Below, one piece after another: positions 44,599 to 55,629 of a stretch of DNA of 64,000 nucleotides. The stretch comes from Forficula auricularia (taxonomy: Eukaryota; Arthropoda; Insecta; Dermaptera; Forficulidae), in NCBI GenBank assembly GCA_024734495.1, contig JALMQS010000153.1, positions 13,420,299-13,484,298 of the forward strand. Direction: 5' to 3'. The translations under genes were made by a program, and so were the position numbers. Numbering within the stretch: position 1 is the first letter of the stretch; each line of letters opens with the position of its first letter. The notes under the pieces were generated by a model, which ran no database searches, was not told the DNA's origin, and saw only the letters and a list, made by a program, of their open reading frames with translations.

Positions 44599-45184
44599 CA
44601 TTTGATTGTTGAAACAGAGGAGCATGGGGTAAGAATTCACAACACAACTAATTTCACTAATCCTGAAAAATGGCATTTTGAGTTCATTATAAACTTTAAG
44701 GAATATTATTAAAGGTATTCTTTAATAAAGAGAAAGCAGACTTACACTCACAAGTTACTGTTAAATTTGGCCCAGGAGTAACAAGATAATGTCTTAAAAC
44801 TTTTAATTGTCATTTAATATCAACCCTTTAAGCAGTGAAAATTATAAGAAGAGTTAACACACGTTGTCTATTTAATTCTATCTCAGTAGTTCTTATCTAC
44901 ATTCTTTATCCCATATTTATCTAATTGTAATTATTATTACTTGCATTTGCACGAGGCGTTTCAAGATACAGATTCATTAACCCATATTTTATGTTTTTTT
45001 TGTTTACTTAATCAAAATCTTTGATAGAAGTCTTTTGACTTTATAAATTTTCAAAGAAAATATTCAAATTTTGAAATTTTTTCTTAGAAAATTATATTAA
45101 TTTGAAATTGAGAGTAAATTCATTTCACCCTTTGATAATATAAAAAGATTTTTTTATAACTAAACAGTAGGACTTTCTGATTCA
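44599..45184. other. AT-rich, no gene recognised
   Basis: No supported feature right of the gap. Confidence 0.5.
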
Positions 45185-45410
45185 CTTTTTAACCGACTTC
45201 AAAAAAAGGAGGAGGTTCTCTATTCGACTGATTTTTTTTTTTTTGTGCCTATGTTACCTCATATCTCCGCCAATTGTGAACCGATTTTGAAAAAAAAATT
45301 TGCATTGGGTTCAGTCTACCTTCCAAATGGTCCCATTTTTTTCATAGGTATTAGACCTTTTTTGTTAGCTTTGTTCAGGACTAACTTCTTTGTTTTATAA
45401 CATCACTAAA
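45185..45410 (+). repeat. 'AACCGACTTCAAAAAAGGAGG' arthropod repeat
   Basis: 'aaccgacttcaaaaaaagga' plus 'ggaggttctctattcgactg', a T run and 'gttacctcatatctccgcc' form a motif I know from many arthropod genomes as the end of an interspersed element. The class is not certain from this fragment. Confidence 0.55.
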
Positions 45411-45429
45411 AAGAGAAAAATAAAAAATT

Positions 45430-45805
45430 TTAAGAAAAAATTAAAACCGACTTCAAAAAAATTAAATGCAACAAATAAAATACACTAAAAGGTATAAAAT
45501 AATTATTTACTTATTTAGTTACAACTAAACTACGAAATATTAACATGAAATTACTTTTTTAAGTCGGTGCCAAACATATACCTTTTATGAATCGCACTCG
45601 ACGGATCTTACTTAGTACGTTTGGTGGGTACGCTCGCTTATAGGTATAGTTTGTTTGGCACCGACTTAAAAAAGTAATTTCATGTTAATATTTCGTAGTT
45701 TAGTTGTAACTAAATAAGATAATAATTATTTTATACCTTTTAGTGTATTTTATTTGTTGCATTTAATTTTTTTGAAGTCGGTTTTATTTTTTTCTTAAAA
45801 ATTAT
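45430..45805. repeat. Foldback, about 150-bp arms, 'aagtcggtgccaaa' inner ends
   Basis: Near-perfect arms ('aaaaccgacttcaaaaaaat', 'aaaatacactaaaaggtata', 'aagtcggtgccaaac') around a 60-bp GC-richer spacer ('cgcactcgacggatcttact'). Arm identity is very high, so a young insertion. Confidence 0.8.
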
Positions 45806-46111
45806 TTTATTACCATTATTTAGAAAAATAAATCATACTTCTTTTAGAGTCTAAAATTTTTCATCCGAAAATTCAAATCTCTATTCTGTGTGCATCAATA
45901 AAAATCTAATTTAATTTAATATTTCTCTTTGATGATAAGGGAAATCTCGGATCTTAAATAATGGTAATTCTCACTTCATACTGAGTTCTTAGGTGAATCG
46001 ACACCGAAATGGGTCAAAATACAAAAACCACGCAATAATATCTAACACATTATATGAAAAAATGTAATGTACGAAAATTCTTAGTTAGTATTTTAAAAGA
46101 AATGCTCAAAC
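45806..46111. other. AT-rich spacer
   Basis: No supported feature. Confidence 0.45.
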
Positions 46112-46212
46112 CTTGTTGATAGTTGCTTAGCATCCGATTGCATCTTGTACTCGGGGATTTCAATTTTACAACGACCTGGACCAGCTGCAGGTTCAGCTAA
46201 CGCCATTCAACC
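46112..46212 (-). CDS. Possible start-codon exon, minus strand
   Basis: On the minus strand a strong acceptor (aatctaattttttttag) precedes 46212. ATG at 46206-46204 has an in-frame TGA just before it and opens MALAEPAAGPGRCK, IEIPEYKMQSDAKQLST. The exon ends at the donor ACAAG/GTTTGAG (46112), phase 2. I do not recognise the protein. The plus strand is also open here: after ttgcttag at 46130 it reads HPIASCTRGFQFYND... with phase-0 ends, but its donor (CAG/GTTCAG) is weak. The minus reading has clearly better splice sites. Either way this looks like an exon rather than noise. Confidence 0.4.
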
Positions 46213-46689
46213 CTAAAAAAAATTAGATTCATTAAGAACTCGTCTCTTGAAATGCTTCGTGTGAATTCAGCTTAGATATTAAAAATAATAATAATAATAA
46301 TAATAATGAAGTTTAAAGAATTTTGATCATTAATTAGCTTTACTTGTTACTGGCAAGACATATGGTATATTTGGATTCAGCAATTTTTCCCATCAGTGTA
46401 TCATTTAGCTATCATTAAAATTACCTGTCTAAAAATCGATCTCTAAGTGTTATATAATTCTTAGCAGATGTAAGCTTTTTTGTATCTTTGTCATTATACA
46501 AAATATCAAAAGTTTAGTTTAGTTTTAGTCTAGTACACTGAATCAAAGGCTAAAGTCACAGTGACACCGACAGCTCACTTGATTTCACTGAGAGTAGTCC
46601 AACAAAATAGATGTCCCCTTATTCTTAGCTTGGAAACAAATCCCGTTTTCAAGTACTTATACTAAGAAAGAGTAAATGTCCCAATTATG
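46213..46689. other. Intergenic or intronic; (AAT)n at 46289-46310
   Basis: Short microsatellite. Moderately complex AT-rich sequence at 46330-46680 with no ORF. Nothing more is supported. Confidence 0.45.
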
Positions 46690-47270
46690 TATAATGTATA
46701 TGGAGTTTTTCGTTGATTATATTTAGGTTATATTATCAGAAATAGACTTTAAATTTGTAAGAAAATCACATAAGGTTATTATGTATTATGTGGATCTGAG
46801 ATGAAATGAATTATTTTTAATTATATATCAGAAGGGTTGTTTTTACCTCCCGCGGAAATTGAACCTGATCGCTAAAATTAGCAATCCAGCCCAATAGGCC
46901 ACCCTGTAAGGTGAATCCTTCTGACATATATTTCGCGCTAAATATTACCCTTCAAAGATTTAAATCTTAATTTGTAAAATTTCGTAGTCTATAGTAATTC
47001 TAAAATGCACTTAGCCATGTCATATATTTTAAAAAGGTGGTTGAGTTCTTCAAAATTCGAAGGGTAGTGTAAAGACTTTCCTAAATTGAATAAGAGCTCA
47101 AATTGCCGTTGAAAATTGTGATATATAATTAAAAATAATCCATACCATCTCAAATCTAATACATGATAATCTTATGTGATTTTCATACAAATTTTATATA
47201 TTTCTGATAATATAACCTAAATATAATCAAAGAAAAACTCCATATACATACAATATACATCATTAACAAA
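46690..47270. repeat. Foldback with tRNA-like SINE fragment in the spacer
   Basis: Arms 46691-46830 and 47115-47265 are inverted ('tatatggagtttttcgttga', 'attatatttaggttatatta', 'atcacataaggttat'). In the spacer, 46850-46920 on the minus strand has 'gggtggcctattgggctgg' and GGTTCAATTTCC, a decayed tRNA-like unit with the 'ccttctga(c/t)atata' border also seen at 49545-49625. Confidence 0.65.
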
Positions 47271-47572
47271 ATAATTGAAACTTTCAGTTTAAAAAATCAA
47301 TTTGTCTAAAAATATACATCATTGTGATTTGCTTTGAAATTCTCCCGGTGGATATCCAACGTCGATTATATCGGATAAATCAGACTACGGGCATATCATT
47401 CCTCGTGAATGATGCTGAAATGATTGGACGTCCGTCCTTCCAACCGTCCAATGTTGGGCTACGGTGACCTAAGCCTAGGGCAGATTCGTGATGAGATTTT
47501 TTATCCTTTGTTCATTTCAATTAAAAATCCATGATATGTGAATCTAATATTTATGTCTGAATCTGTTGTCAG
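47271..47572. other. Upstream of the 47573 exon; unclassified 47330-47510
   Basis: The part 47340-47500 is GC-richer ('ccaaccgtccaatgttgggc', 'cggtgacctaagcctagggc') with short inverted repeats, and does not match anything else in the window. The acceptor tract for the exon is at 47550-47572. Confidence 0.4.
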
Positions 47573-47782
47573 ACACCAGGCATTGGACCATGTACGAAAA
47601 CAACTCGGACAACATTTTCTGCCGCTGCTGCTGCAGGCGGCGCTGGTGTAGGTTCAGGTGGACCTAACGATCAGCACGTGTTTGTGGTTGAGGTGCAACA
47701 GGTGTCCACCCCTGTGGCAACAGCAACAAATCCCAACGCTCTCACTAACACTTCTCCGACGACTAGTCAAGAAAAGGCTCAG
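47573..47782 (+). CDS. Exon of an unrecognised gene (phase 0 to 0)
   Basis: Acceptor gaatctgttgtcag ends at 47572 and donor CAG/GTAAGA follows 47782. The 210-bp exon is open and reads TPGIGPCTKTTRTTF, an Ala run (SAAAAAGG), GAGVGSGGPNDQHVFVVEVQ, then a Thr/Ser/Asn-rich part ending SPTTSQEKAQ. Codon use and GC content stand out sharply from the flanks. The Ala/Gly and Thr/Ser runs suggest a disordered region. I do not recognise a domain, and no membrane segment is visible. It starts and ends between codons, as do 51617-51706 and 60596-60997. Upstream exons are outside or not identified. Confidence 0.8.
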
Positions 47783-50389
47783 GTAAGAACGCACAACTTA
47801 TACCCTAATAAGAATCATAATATTTCCTTTTCCTTTTTTTAACTAAATAGATTTCAATTTTTGTTGTAGAACTTAGTACTTTTTAATTTTTTTGAAAAAT
47901 TTCTTCCTTTCTCTTTTTGGCGAACTTTCCGAAGATCTTTTTTTCTCTTTCAATCCACACTTTCTTCTAAAAACACTCTTGAATATATTAAAAATATTAA
48001 GTATATGTTTCGATGATATGTTTTGTAGGGGGTCTTTGAGTATTTTGGCTGATGGGTCAGCTCACTCCCTCACTCTGCGATCGTTGTCACTACACACCTT
48101 CATGTAAATATAATAGAATTCTATTATATTCTGTGTTTAATTTTAATCCCATAATCGGTGTTGTCTTGTGGGGGGGGGGGGGGGGCTAATTGAAAATGTT
48201 TTATTTTGCCAAGAGTAGCAAAGTTGTTGATTCATAATGAGAAATCAATAAGGTTGTCTTGTGCTTGATGCAAATAAACATATACATTTATAATGAGTTT
48301 ATTTGCATCAAGAACAGATCACTCTCATTGGTTTCTCTTTGAAAATTCAACCAAGCTGATCTGAGAGTGTTTAAGTGCCAGGGGGGAAATAAAAATTGTC
48401 ATATATTAGAATTTAACTTAATTAAAATTATTTAAAGTAACCTTTCATTGGTTTAAAGAAATCAATCAATCAGTCTTCAAAAATTTGTGCCAGTATCTTG
48501 CAAAATGTCAGATTGTCAAATGGATTTGAATTTTTTAAAGTGAAATAAATTTAAATTAAATTTTGATTTTTGATTCTTAAATTAATCAACTATAGTGCCC
48601 TGAGCACTGGATTAGATTCAACTCAAATTATCCCCTTTATTCAGAAAACTTTTGCCTCCCATTTCGTTCTAATATAATATTAGATCACATACAAACAAAG
48701 ATATATGTAGGTAAAATAATATTTAATATAAAATAAGAGTTATTTTTATTTTTTTGATTTTGAATTCGTATCATGTGTTCAGAATAATTATTCATAATAT
48801 TTTATTTTTATTCAATAACCTATTCAAATAATTACAGAAAATTATCGTCCTAAATGAGATTTAAGTAATTATGTTCGTTACCATATACAAATCATATTGT
48901 TTTAAGCAAAAATTAAAATTAAAAAATTTATGAAATAGGAATAAGTAATTATAAAAAATACAATTGAAAAGATTTTGTTTTGCCGAGAGTAGCATTTGTT
49001 AATTCGTAAAGAGAAATCAATAAGCTTGTCCTCTGATGATGCAAATAAGTAAATATACAATATTCCTACATTTATATAGTATAACAAATATAAATTTGTA
49101 CATATAAAATATGTATATACATGTAGGTATATAAAATTTATTTGTTTGAGATAACTACTTATATAGTTTTGAAGGTTTGACCTTCATCATCATTAAAAAA
49201 TGCATTAAAAAACATACATATATATTTTTGACTTCAGCATTAAAAATATGATTTATATATTTATTTATTATTAAGACACTAAAAATTGTAAATATTATCT
49301 GTTTTTCTTTTGAGGGCACGTCAATATTTTTCGCCATGTACCAATTTCAAAACCTTGTATATATACCTAAGCCTAAATCTATACAGCAAGTAAAATTAAA
49401 ATATCTTTCTTTAATAAGCAAATATATATTATGATTAATCCTAAACTAGTTTATTTTAAAAAAATTTCAGTTAAAGCAGAATTGAAAGTTTCTTGCTTTG
49501 TTTATATTAGTATTATGTATGTCGAAGGAAATTCGTCTCTAGGGTTATGCTAACTGCCCGCGGATAGCAAGTTGGCGCTTGGGTTCGACTCCTGAGGGGG
49601 CGAAACCTTCTGACATATAATATATACATAATTATCTACTAAGATCTTTGATTAAATTGGCCATATTCATTTACTCATTAAATTCAAATATAGGTATGAA
49701 GCTCGAAGTAGTTCTTTTTGAAAAAAATTCTATCTATTTTTCAAAAATAAAAGACTCAAATGTTTGTACTAATTTATTTATTTGATTTTTTATTAAGAGC
49801 TTATTCAAAATTATATTTAATATTCGTAAATAAATTATATGTCTACCTCTTTATGAATAAATATTTTCCAGAGAAATATTATTATTAAAATATGAATTTC
49901 AATTTTATATGTGACCTAGTTTGGATAAAACTCTTTAATAATCTGAGGGTTAATTTCTCAAGGAAAATTCGTTTAGAAGCTCTTCTTAATGAGTTTTTGA
50001 GTTTAATGAATAAATTAACGTTGTTGACTTCATTAGAAAGTTATAATTATCGATAATAACAGAGTTGATTTTATAAGAACAATCAATAAGATTGCTCTCC
50101 GCTTAACCTAAGATGTTATATCTAAATTTAATTACGTATCAGAGAGGTTTTCGTCTTTTTGGAAAACAAAGTACTAAAAATGCTATCCGGGTTATTGACA
50201 ATTCTCTGCACTCTCGGACAGTTAATTTTGGGGGCCCTGGGTTAACACTGCGTTTGGAGGCCTACTCCATTTAAAACAGTGATATTTGATACTTTATGCT
50301 AATCCAATAGCGTTGTAAACTAAATTTTTTTACTTTATCTAGGAATGACAAAATTTTGTATTATTTATTTTTTATTAAATTTTTAATCA
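47783..50389. other. Intron sequence with repeat fragments
   Basis: G16 run at about 48169-48186. Fragments of the 'agagtagcaaagttgttgat' family at 48200-48360 and 48975-49060. A hammerhead-like relic on minus at 49160-49192 (GATGA, GAAGGT-CAA-ACCTTC, AAAAC). A plus-strand tRNA-like relic at 49545-49625 with GGTTCGACTCC. At 48028 an AG is followed in phase 0 by GVFEYFG and a stop, an unlikely alternative ending. No other exon was found. Confidence 0.5.
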
Positions 50390-50895
50390 TAAATGTTTTT
50401 ATTTTTACTTTTTGAACGCAAAATGGGCCACAGGCAGCAGTCCAAAAACCATGCCTGAATCAGCCCTTGATTCTTTGAGATTTTGACTAGCTCATCTGGC
50501 ATGTACATTATAATATATAACCAGTTCAAAATGTTTTTATTTTTACTTTTTGACCGCAAATGATTCCCGGGCTGCAGTCCATAAAGACCATGCCTGAATC
50601 CGCCCTTGATTCTTTGAGATTTTGACTAGCTCATCTGGCATGTACATTATAATATACTAGTATAACCAGTTTAAAATGTTTTTATTTTTAATTTTTGAAC
50701 GCAAAATGAGCCACGGGAAGCAGTCCAAAAACCATGCCTGAATCCGCCCTTGATTCTTTGAGATTTTGACTAGCTCATCTGGCATGTACATTATAATATA
50801 TAACCAGTTTAAAATGTTTTTATTTTTACTTTTTAAACGCAAAATGAGCACCGGGCTGCAGTCCATAAAGACCATGGCTGAATCCGCTCTTGATT
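50390..50895 (+). repeat. Tandem repeat, about 140-bp unit, four copies
   Basis: Units start near 50393, 50531, 50675 and 50812 with 'aaatgtttttatttttact'. They share 'agaccatgcctgaatccgcc' and 'tgactagctcatctggcatg'. Units are 85-95% alike by eye. Intronic. Confidence 0.8.
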
Positions 50896-51616
50896 ACTTA
50901 TTTGACTGAATTTCAGTCACAGAACAACATACATATTTTTATCGTAAAATTTTCTTGATAACTTTTTTGAATTCTATACATGGAAATTGCAGTGTTTCGA
51001 ATTTCGAATATGGATAACTCAGTGGTTACCACCCCCTTAGCTTCATGATGCACCCCCCCCCCCGTTTCATGAAAAATCCCCCCCCCCCCTCCCCCCGTCA
51101 CAGTTTCATGAAAATTAACCCCTCCCCCCATTTTATTCACTTTCTAATTATAAGAGCTTTTTATTACCTTTTGTTGAAGTTATAAGACTTAACCGCTTTA
51201 ATTTTTTACATATAATGATAAAATGCAATAATTTTCAACCCCCCACCATACAGAAATTTCAATGACGCACTCTGCGTCTTAACCCCCCACCCATGGATAA
51301 CTGGATTCCGAGGGGACGACAATTTTTCTGACAGTAATCAAATTTATCTAGAAGATATTAGAGAGGAAAATCTAATTTATTTTTCTTATGTAGTCTTTAG
51401 TTTAAAATAAATGTTCTAATCTACATAGCGTAAAATTATATGCACCTAGGTGAAAATGCGGTAATTTATTCACGAATAAATAAATTAGGTTAATTTGGAT
51501 TAAATTAAAAAAAAATGTTACTTTATACGCAAGTTTCATTTTATTTGGGGATCGTCGCGTTTTCGTCATTGTCTGGTTGTCGGTTATTCTTTTTGTTTGG
51601 ACAAAAGTCACCTTAG
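50896..51616. other. Intron sequence; poly-C runs 51050-51130
   Basis: C-rich runs flanked by 'agtttcatgaaaa' repeats (three copies between 51040 and 51115). No exon was found except the next one. Confidence 0.5.
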
Positions 51617-51706
51617 AGCTTAGAGCCAGGTGCATCGGAATGCAGCAGCCCACAGCCAAAAGTGCATTTGGTTGTCCCAGACAAGGCTATCGACCTAGAA
51701 GTGGAG
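51617..51706 (+). CDS. 90-bp in-frame exon of the same gene
   Basis: Acceptor: pyrimidine tract 'ttattctttttgtttgg' and ag at 51615-51616. Donor GAG/GTGAGG after 51706. The frame reads SLEPGASECSSPQPKVHL, VVPDKAIDLEVE. An in-frame TAG lies immediately upstream of the acceptor, so the exon cannot extend further. Phase 0 at both ends matches the exon at 47573-47782 and both downstream endings. An exon of 30 codons that can be skipped without frameshift could be alternatively spliced. A shorter form starting after cccacag (51655) would also keep phase. Protein function unknown. Confidence 0.65.
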
Positions 51707-51806
51707 GTGAGGGCAGACAGACAAACAACCACCAATACACCAATCCACTCTGCTATTCTATTCTCCTCTTCTGTCTGCCAAATCTACTAAACTAAAACAG
51801 CAGCAG

Positions 51807-51932
51807 GTTTTGGACAGTAGACAGAGAGGGAATCCGATGCGGGGGATCCAGGGGAAACTTGAGGAAAAACTAAAAGAATTGCTACAAGTTAAGAATCAGA
51901 CAATCACAATAATAAAATCAACAAGGGAATAA
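51807..51932 (+). CDS. Alternative terminal exon, short isoform
   Basis: After a 100-bp intron (51707-51806) with a strong pyrimidine tract (tattctattctcctcttctg), a 'tactaac'-like branch site (tactaaac) and the triple acceptor cagcagcag, a phase-0 frame reads VLDSRQRGNPMRGIQGKLEE, KLKELLQVKNQTITIIK, STRE and stops at 51930-51932. AATAAA occurs at 51911 and at 51928-51933. The Leu/Lys/Glu-rich middle could form a short coiled coil. It gives the gene a 41-residue alternative C-terminus instead of the long tail at 60596. The short intron is typical for arthropods and supports the pairing with 51617-51706. Confidence 0.55.
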   Translation, partial: VLDSRQRGNPMRGIQGKLEEKLKELLQVKNQTITIIKSTRE

Positions 51933-53698
51933 AAAAAAATATTTTTTTTAAATTATTTCATGTATTTTATTGAATATAATAAAATATTCTGTTGATGTTA
52001 ATGACAAACTCTAACACTAGTCAATCACAGGCACTATTAAAGGAGATAAGAAGTAGGTGGTTAAAGCTTCTAGCGTTGACTTGAAATGAACCCTGAAGTA
52101 GAAAGTCGGTTTTTAAGAGAATGAAAATGACGTTCCAATAAATAATTTTACCTATTCGGAATTTGTAGTTTTCATTATCCTTGGGCCGTCTTTCCATCAG
52201 CTCACCATATAATAGTTAAAAGAAAAATTTGTTAGAAAAAAAATTATATTTACTAGTAATCCAAGAGCCTATGACCCATTTTTCATGAAGTAATTGATTC
52301 AAGTAGATATTTCACCTAGAGATATTAATAGCGATACCGCGACATTTCAGCCCCCGACAAATATCCCCCGACATAATATCTTCTGACAAAATATTCCCCA
52401 GTATAAGGGAGAATACAAAAGAGATTAAGTAAGAAGCTTATAATCATAGTTTTGAATAATATAAACAGACTTTCATATTTTGGCGGCTAATTAGCCGTTT
52501 GAAAGTGCTGCTGTCTGTTTGATTAGGAAAAAATGGGAGCCCCAAACACACCCCGCCCGACGATTGGCTGGTTCGGTTTTCAATGTGTGTTTGATTAGAA
52601 AAAAAAAATGGGAGTCCGCCCGGACTAAACTTTCGGAGGCTTGATCCTGATGATTGTTTTATGCTTTTTTTGGCTGTGCTTTTTCAAACAGACCAAGAAG
52701 TTTGGTCTGCCGATTAGGATTTTTTAGGGCCAGTCTGCTAATGATAAAAACAAACGAAAACCCATTAAATACTTTTAAATTAACTAACGAATAATTAAAA
52801 AAAAATAATTCAATTTTAATTTTTGTGCTCACAAATTCTAGTGTGTATTTTGAAAATAAAAGTTAATAGCTGATATTCTTAGGGTAAAAAAAATAATAAT
52901 GAAAAAAGTTTAATAAATTCTCTTCGAGTAAGGAGTTAACGACAAGTATTGATTGATCCACCCCTGTAAGGACTTTGAAGATCAATGTTTTAAGGTAGTT
53001 CTTTCACAAATGCGAAAATTCAAGAAGTCTTCGAAACTTAGAAAATAAGTCATTAAAAGCATAATAAACACACTGCTAAAATTTGAAGTCGATTTACCAC
53101 ACCAAACATGAAATAATTGCAATTAAAAATGAAATTTTTTACATATGGTAGATTGGGAAAGGGTGGGAAAATGATCATTATTTTATTTTCGTTCAATGAA
53201 GGACTTTCACCATCTTGATGAAAAACTAATATTTGTTTAGAATAATATATTCGGAGTTACTTAAAAAAAAATTGAAATTATGTATCACGTAGTTTTGATA
53301 AAAAATAAAAATAAAAAAACATACTATATTTAGGAGATTGTTTTTAGTGTAGGGGATATAAGATCAATGGCTTGGAAACGATCCATTCATAAAGAGAATA
53401 TAGTAGTGTAAAAAGTACATTCACATTAAAAAAAACATAACCTAAAATTTTAAAACCGTTCATATTTATAGAGTGGTTACAAGGCTAAAACTATTTGTGT
53501 GGATTGTCATGAAAGAACTTAAGAAGAGAAAACTGTACGGAATTTAAAAACGTGAATTGAATTAAAGTACCTAGAAGATAATATAATCAACCCCCTATAA
53601 GTCGATATCAAAGGAATTTGATTTAACTATTATAAAAATTGTATTTACTCAAGTCTAGTTTCCTTAAAAATAAGCACCTTCTTTCTGGGGAGTTGCAG
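51933..53698. other. Intron sequence, no gene recognised
   Basis: 52335-52400 has a degenerate 'cccgacaaatatc' tandem. 52480-52740 is a GC-richer unclassified patch with a direct duplication of 'gtttgattagNaaaaaatgg'. The rest is AT-rich. Confidence 0.45.
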
Positions 53699-53907
53699 AT
53701 CTCTTCACCTTCTCTATCCCCCCTTCCGACCCCTTGGCACTTGTCCTCTCCAAATGTCCTCGAACTCTTCAATCCAAGCACATTTTTTTATACCTGGCCA
53801 GACCCAAATCGCAAGTCCAGACTCCAGACAGACAGTCCGACCCGTTTCTAACAACTCCTAGAAGCAGATTGCAACGGCTGTCGTCCAATTTGAAATTGGA
53901 CTCTTTA
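53699..53907 (+). CDS. Possible further alternative terminal exon
   Basis: This C/T-rich, GC-richer island has two good acceptors: ttctttctggggagttgcag (ends 53698) and tttttttatacctggccag (ends about 53803). From the first, phase 0 reads ISSPSLSPLPTPWHLSSPN to a TAA at 53849-53851. From the second, phase 0 reads TQIASPDSRQTVRPVSNNS and stops, while another frame runs on to SNLKLDSLTKYK. AATAAA follows at about 53914. All three frames are open over much of it, so the true frame, and whether it is coding at all, is unresolved. Confidence 0.3.
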
Positions 53908-53929
53908 ACTAAATATAAATAAATATATT

Positions 53930-55629
53930 GATTTTATAAAAAAAAATCAATTCGGGTGTCCTCTATTTAATCTCTGAGATTTTATGGATATTTTTTTTCT
54001 CCTTACTAAAATAAAGACTCAAGAAAAATATTTAAAAAAAAGGACATATTCAATGGTGGGGCCTTCGAGTCTCGAGGTTGAAGTATTTGAAATTGTTAAA
54101 CATTTTTTCTATTTTTTTTTTATTGGTTAATAAAGTTGTTATTTATTTATTTATTTATTGGATAATTTTACTTACATGTAAGACTGACTGTCATCGCCAT
54201 CTTGGAAGTCGAACCAAAGTGCCAAAATACTATCTGAACCATTAGGAATCCTTCAATATGAAATCCATCTGAAATAGAAAATTAGTAATTAAATTTCAGT
54301 CAATGATCAAACATCTATTAAGTAAAACATGTCGCTAATGGGTGATTTGAAATTTAAACATAAAGCCAGTACACTCTCATTTTTTTTACAAGATCAAACT
54401 CTACCTACTATTATTATCTTCACGATAATTTTAATTTTGTTTGATCTCTTTAGCAGGGATGGTAACTTTTATAAGCGTGAATGTAAAACTCGTCAAAAAT
54501 GGATGAAATGGGTCAAAATCCGTTTATAAGACAAATATAGATAAAAGCATGTAAAATGTGAAAGTCAAATTTATTGAATTGGGTATTGTAAATACTAGAA
54601 TTTTTTAAAAGGTAATTTTATGATACGTCATTCTAATACTACACTTGTTCTTTTTAAGCGAAAGTAAGGTATATTATTATTAGATATAACAAATCAGAGG
54701 GAAACAAGGGAACAATTAAACACTGTGTTAAATCATACGACCAATCATTTTTAAATCAGTTGAAAGTGTACTGTTGATCAGTCGGGATCCATATACAAAT
54801 GTTGGTGTTATAGAAGTAAATGTATTCTGATTGTTATATATATGTATTCTAAATGGAAAGACGAAATTGAATGAAAAAGTGTTTGAAAATAATTTGATCA
54901 AGGTAAATATATGAATGCCTGGGTTAATTTTAATGATTGTGAGTGATTCAATTATATTTATTTTTTTGTCTAGAGCCTGATGAAGCTACAATAAATTAGC
55001 GAAACTTTGCGATTGTTCATATGATTTAGCACGGTGCTTAATTGTTTCTCTTTTTTCCTCTGATTTGTTAACACTGATTATGGAACTGAACAATAATAAT
55101 GATATATTATTATTATTTTATCTTTTTACGGGACTTGTAACTCTTTCAATATAAAAAGCAAAAACAAAAAATATACACAAAATTAGTTAAAAATCATGAT
55201 TCAAAGTTTGCATTTAAATAACTAACAAATTTATTAGCAGCCTGGAAAACATCGTACAATGAGTTCAAATACCATTACCAAGTGAAATAAATCTGGGAAT
55301 TTGATAAAACTGAAGATAATTACTAAGGAATAATAGGTAAATGAACTCTTAATCTACTACGCTATTGTAGGAATATGGAAATCAATTTCCGCAAGTAAAT
55401 CTGAACCAGTCGAGCTGGATATGGATAAGTTTAAAAAGGAACACAGGGTCACCTCTGTCTTATTGAGCATAAAGTGTGCCAATTCAGACTAATCAGAATA
55501 TGAGAATAAGACGATAATCCCATTAATTTAGCCATCTTTCTAGGAAATATGTGTTGCATCCGCTCTAACATATTACATCAATCTGAGTTTTATAATAAGG
55601 TGTCCATAATGTAGACGCAAACTCTAGTC
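53930..55629. other. Intron sequence; hammerhead-like motif at 54977-55007
   Basis: Plus-strand CTGATGA, A, GCTA, loop, TAGC, GAAAC at 54977-55005, a clean example of the motif. The rest is AT-rich without genes. 54329-54529 is open, but its composition argues against coding. Confidence 0.5.

Noticed and set aside
44380..44712. Open frames crossing the N block
   Set aside because: They translate 100 undefined bases, so they are meaningless.
48028..48108. Alternative terminal exon after gttttgtag
   Set aside because: In phase 0 it gives only seven residues before a stop. The longer frame needs a phase that the upstream exon does not supply.
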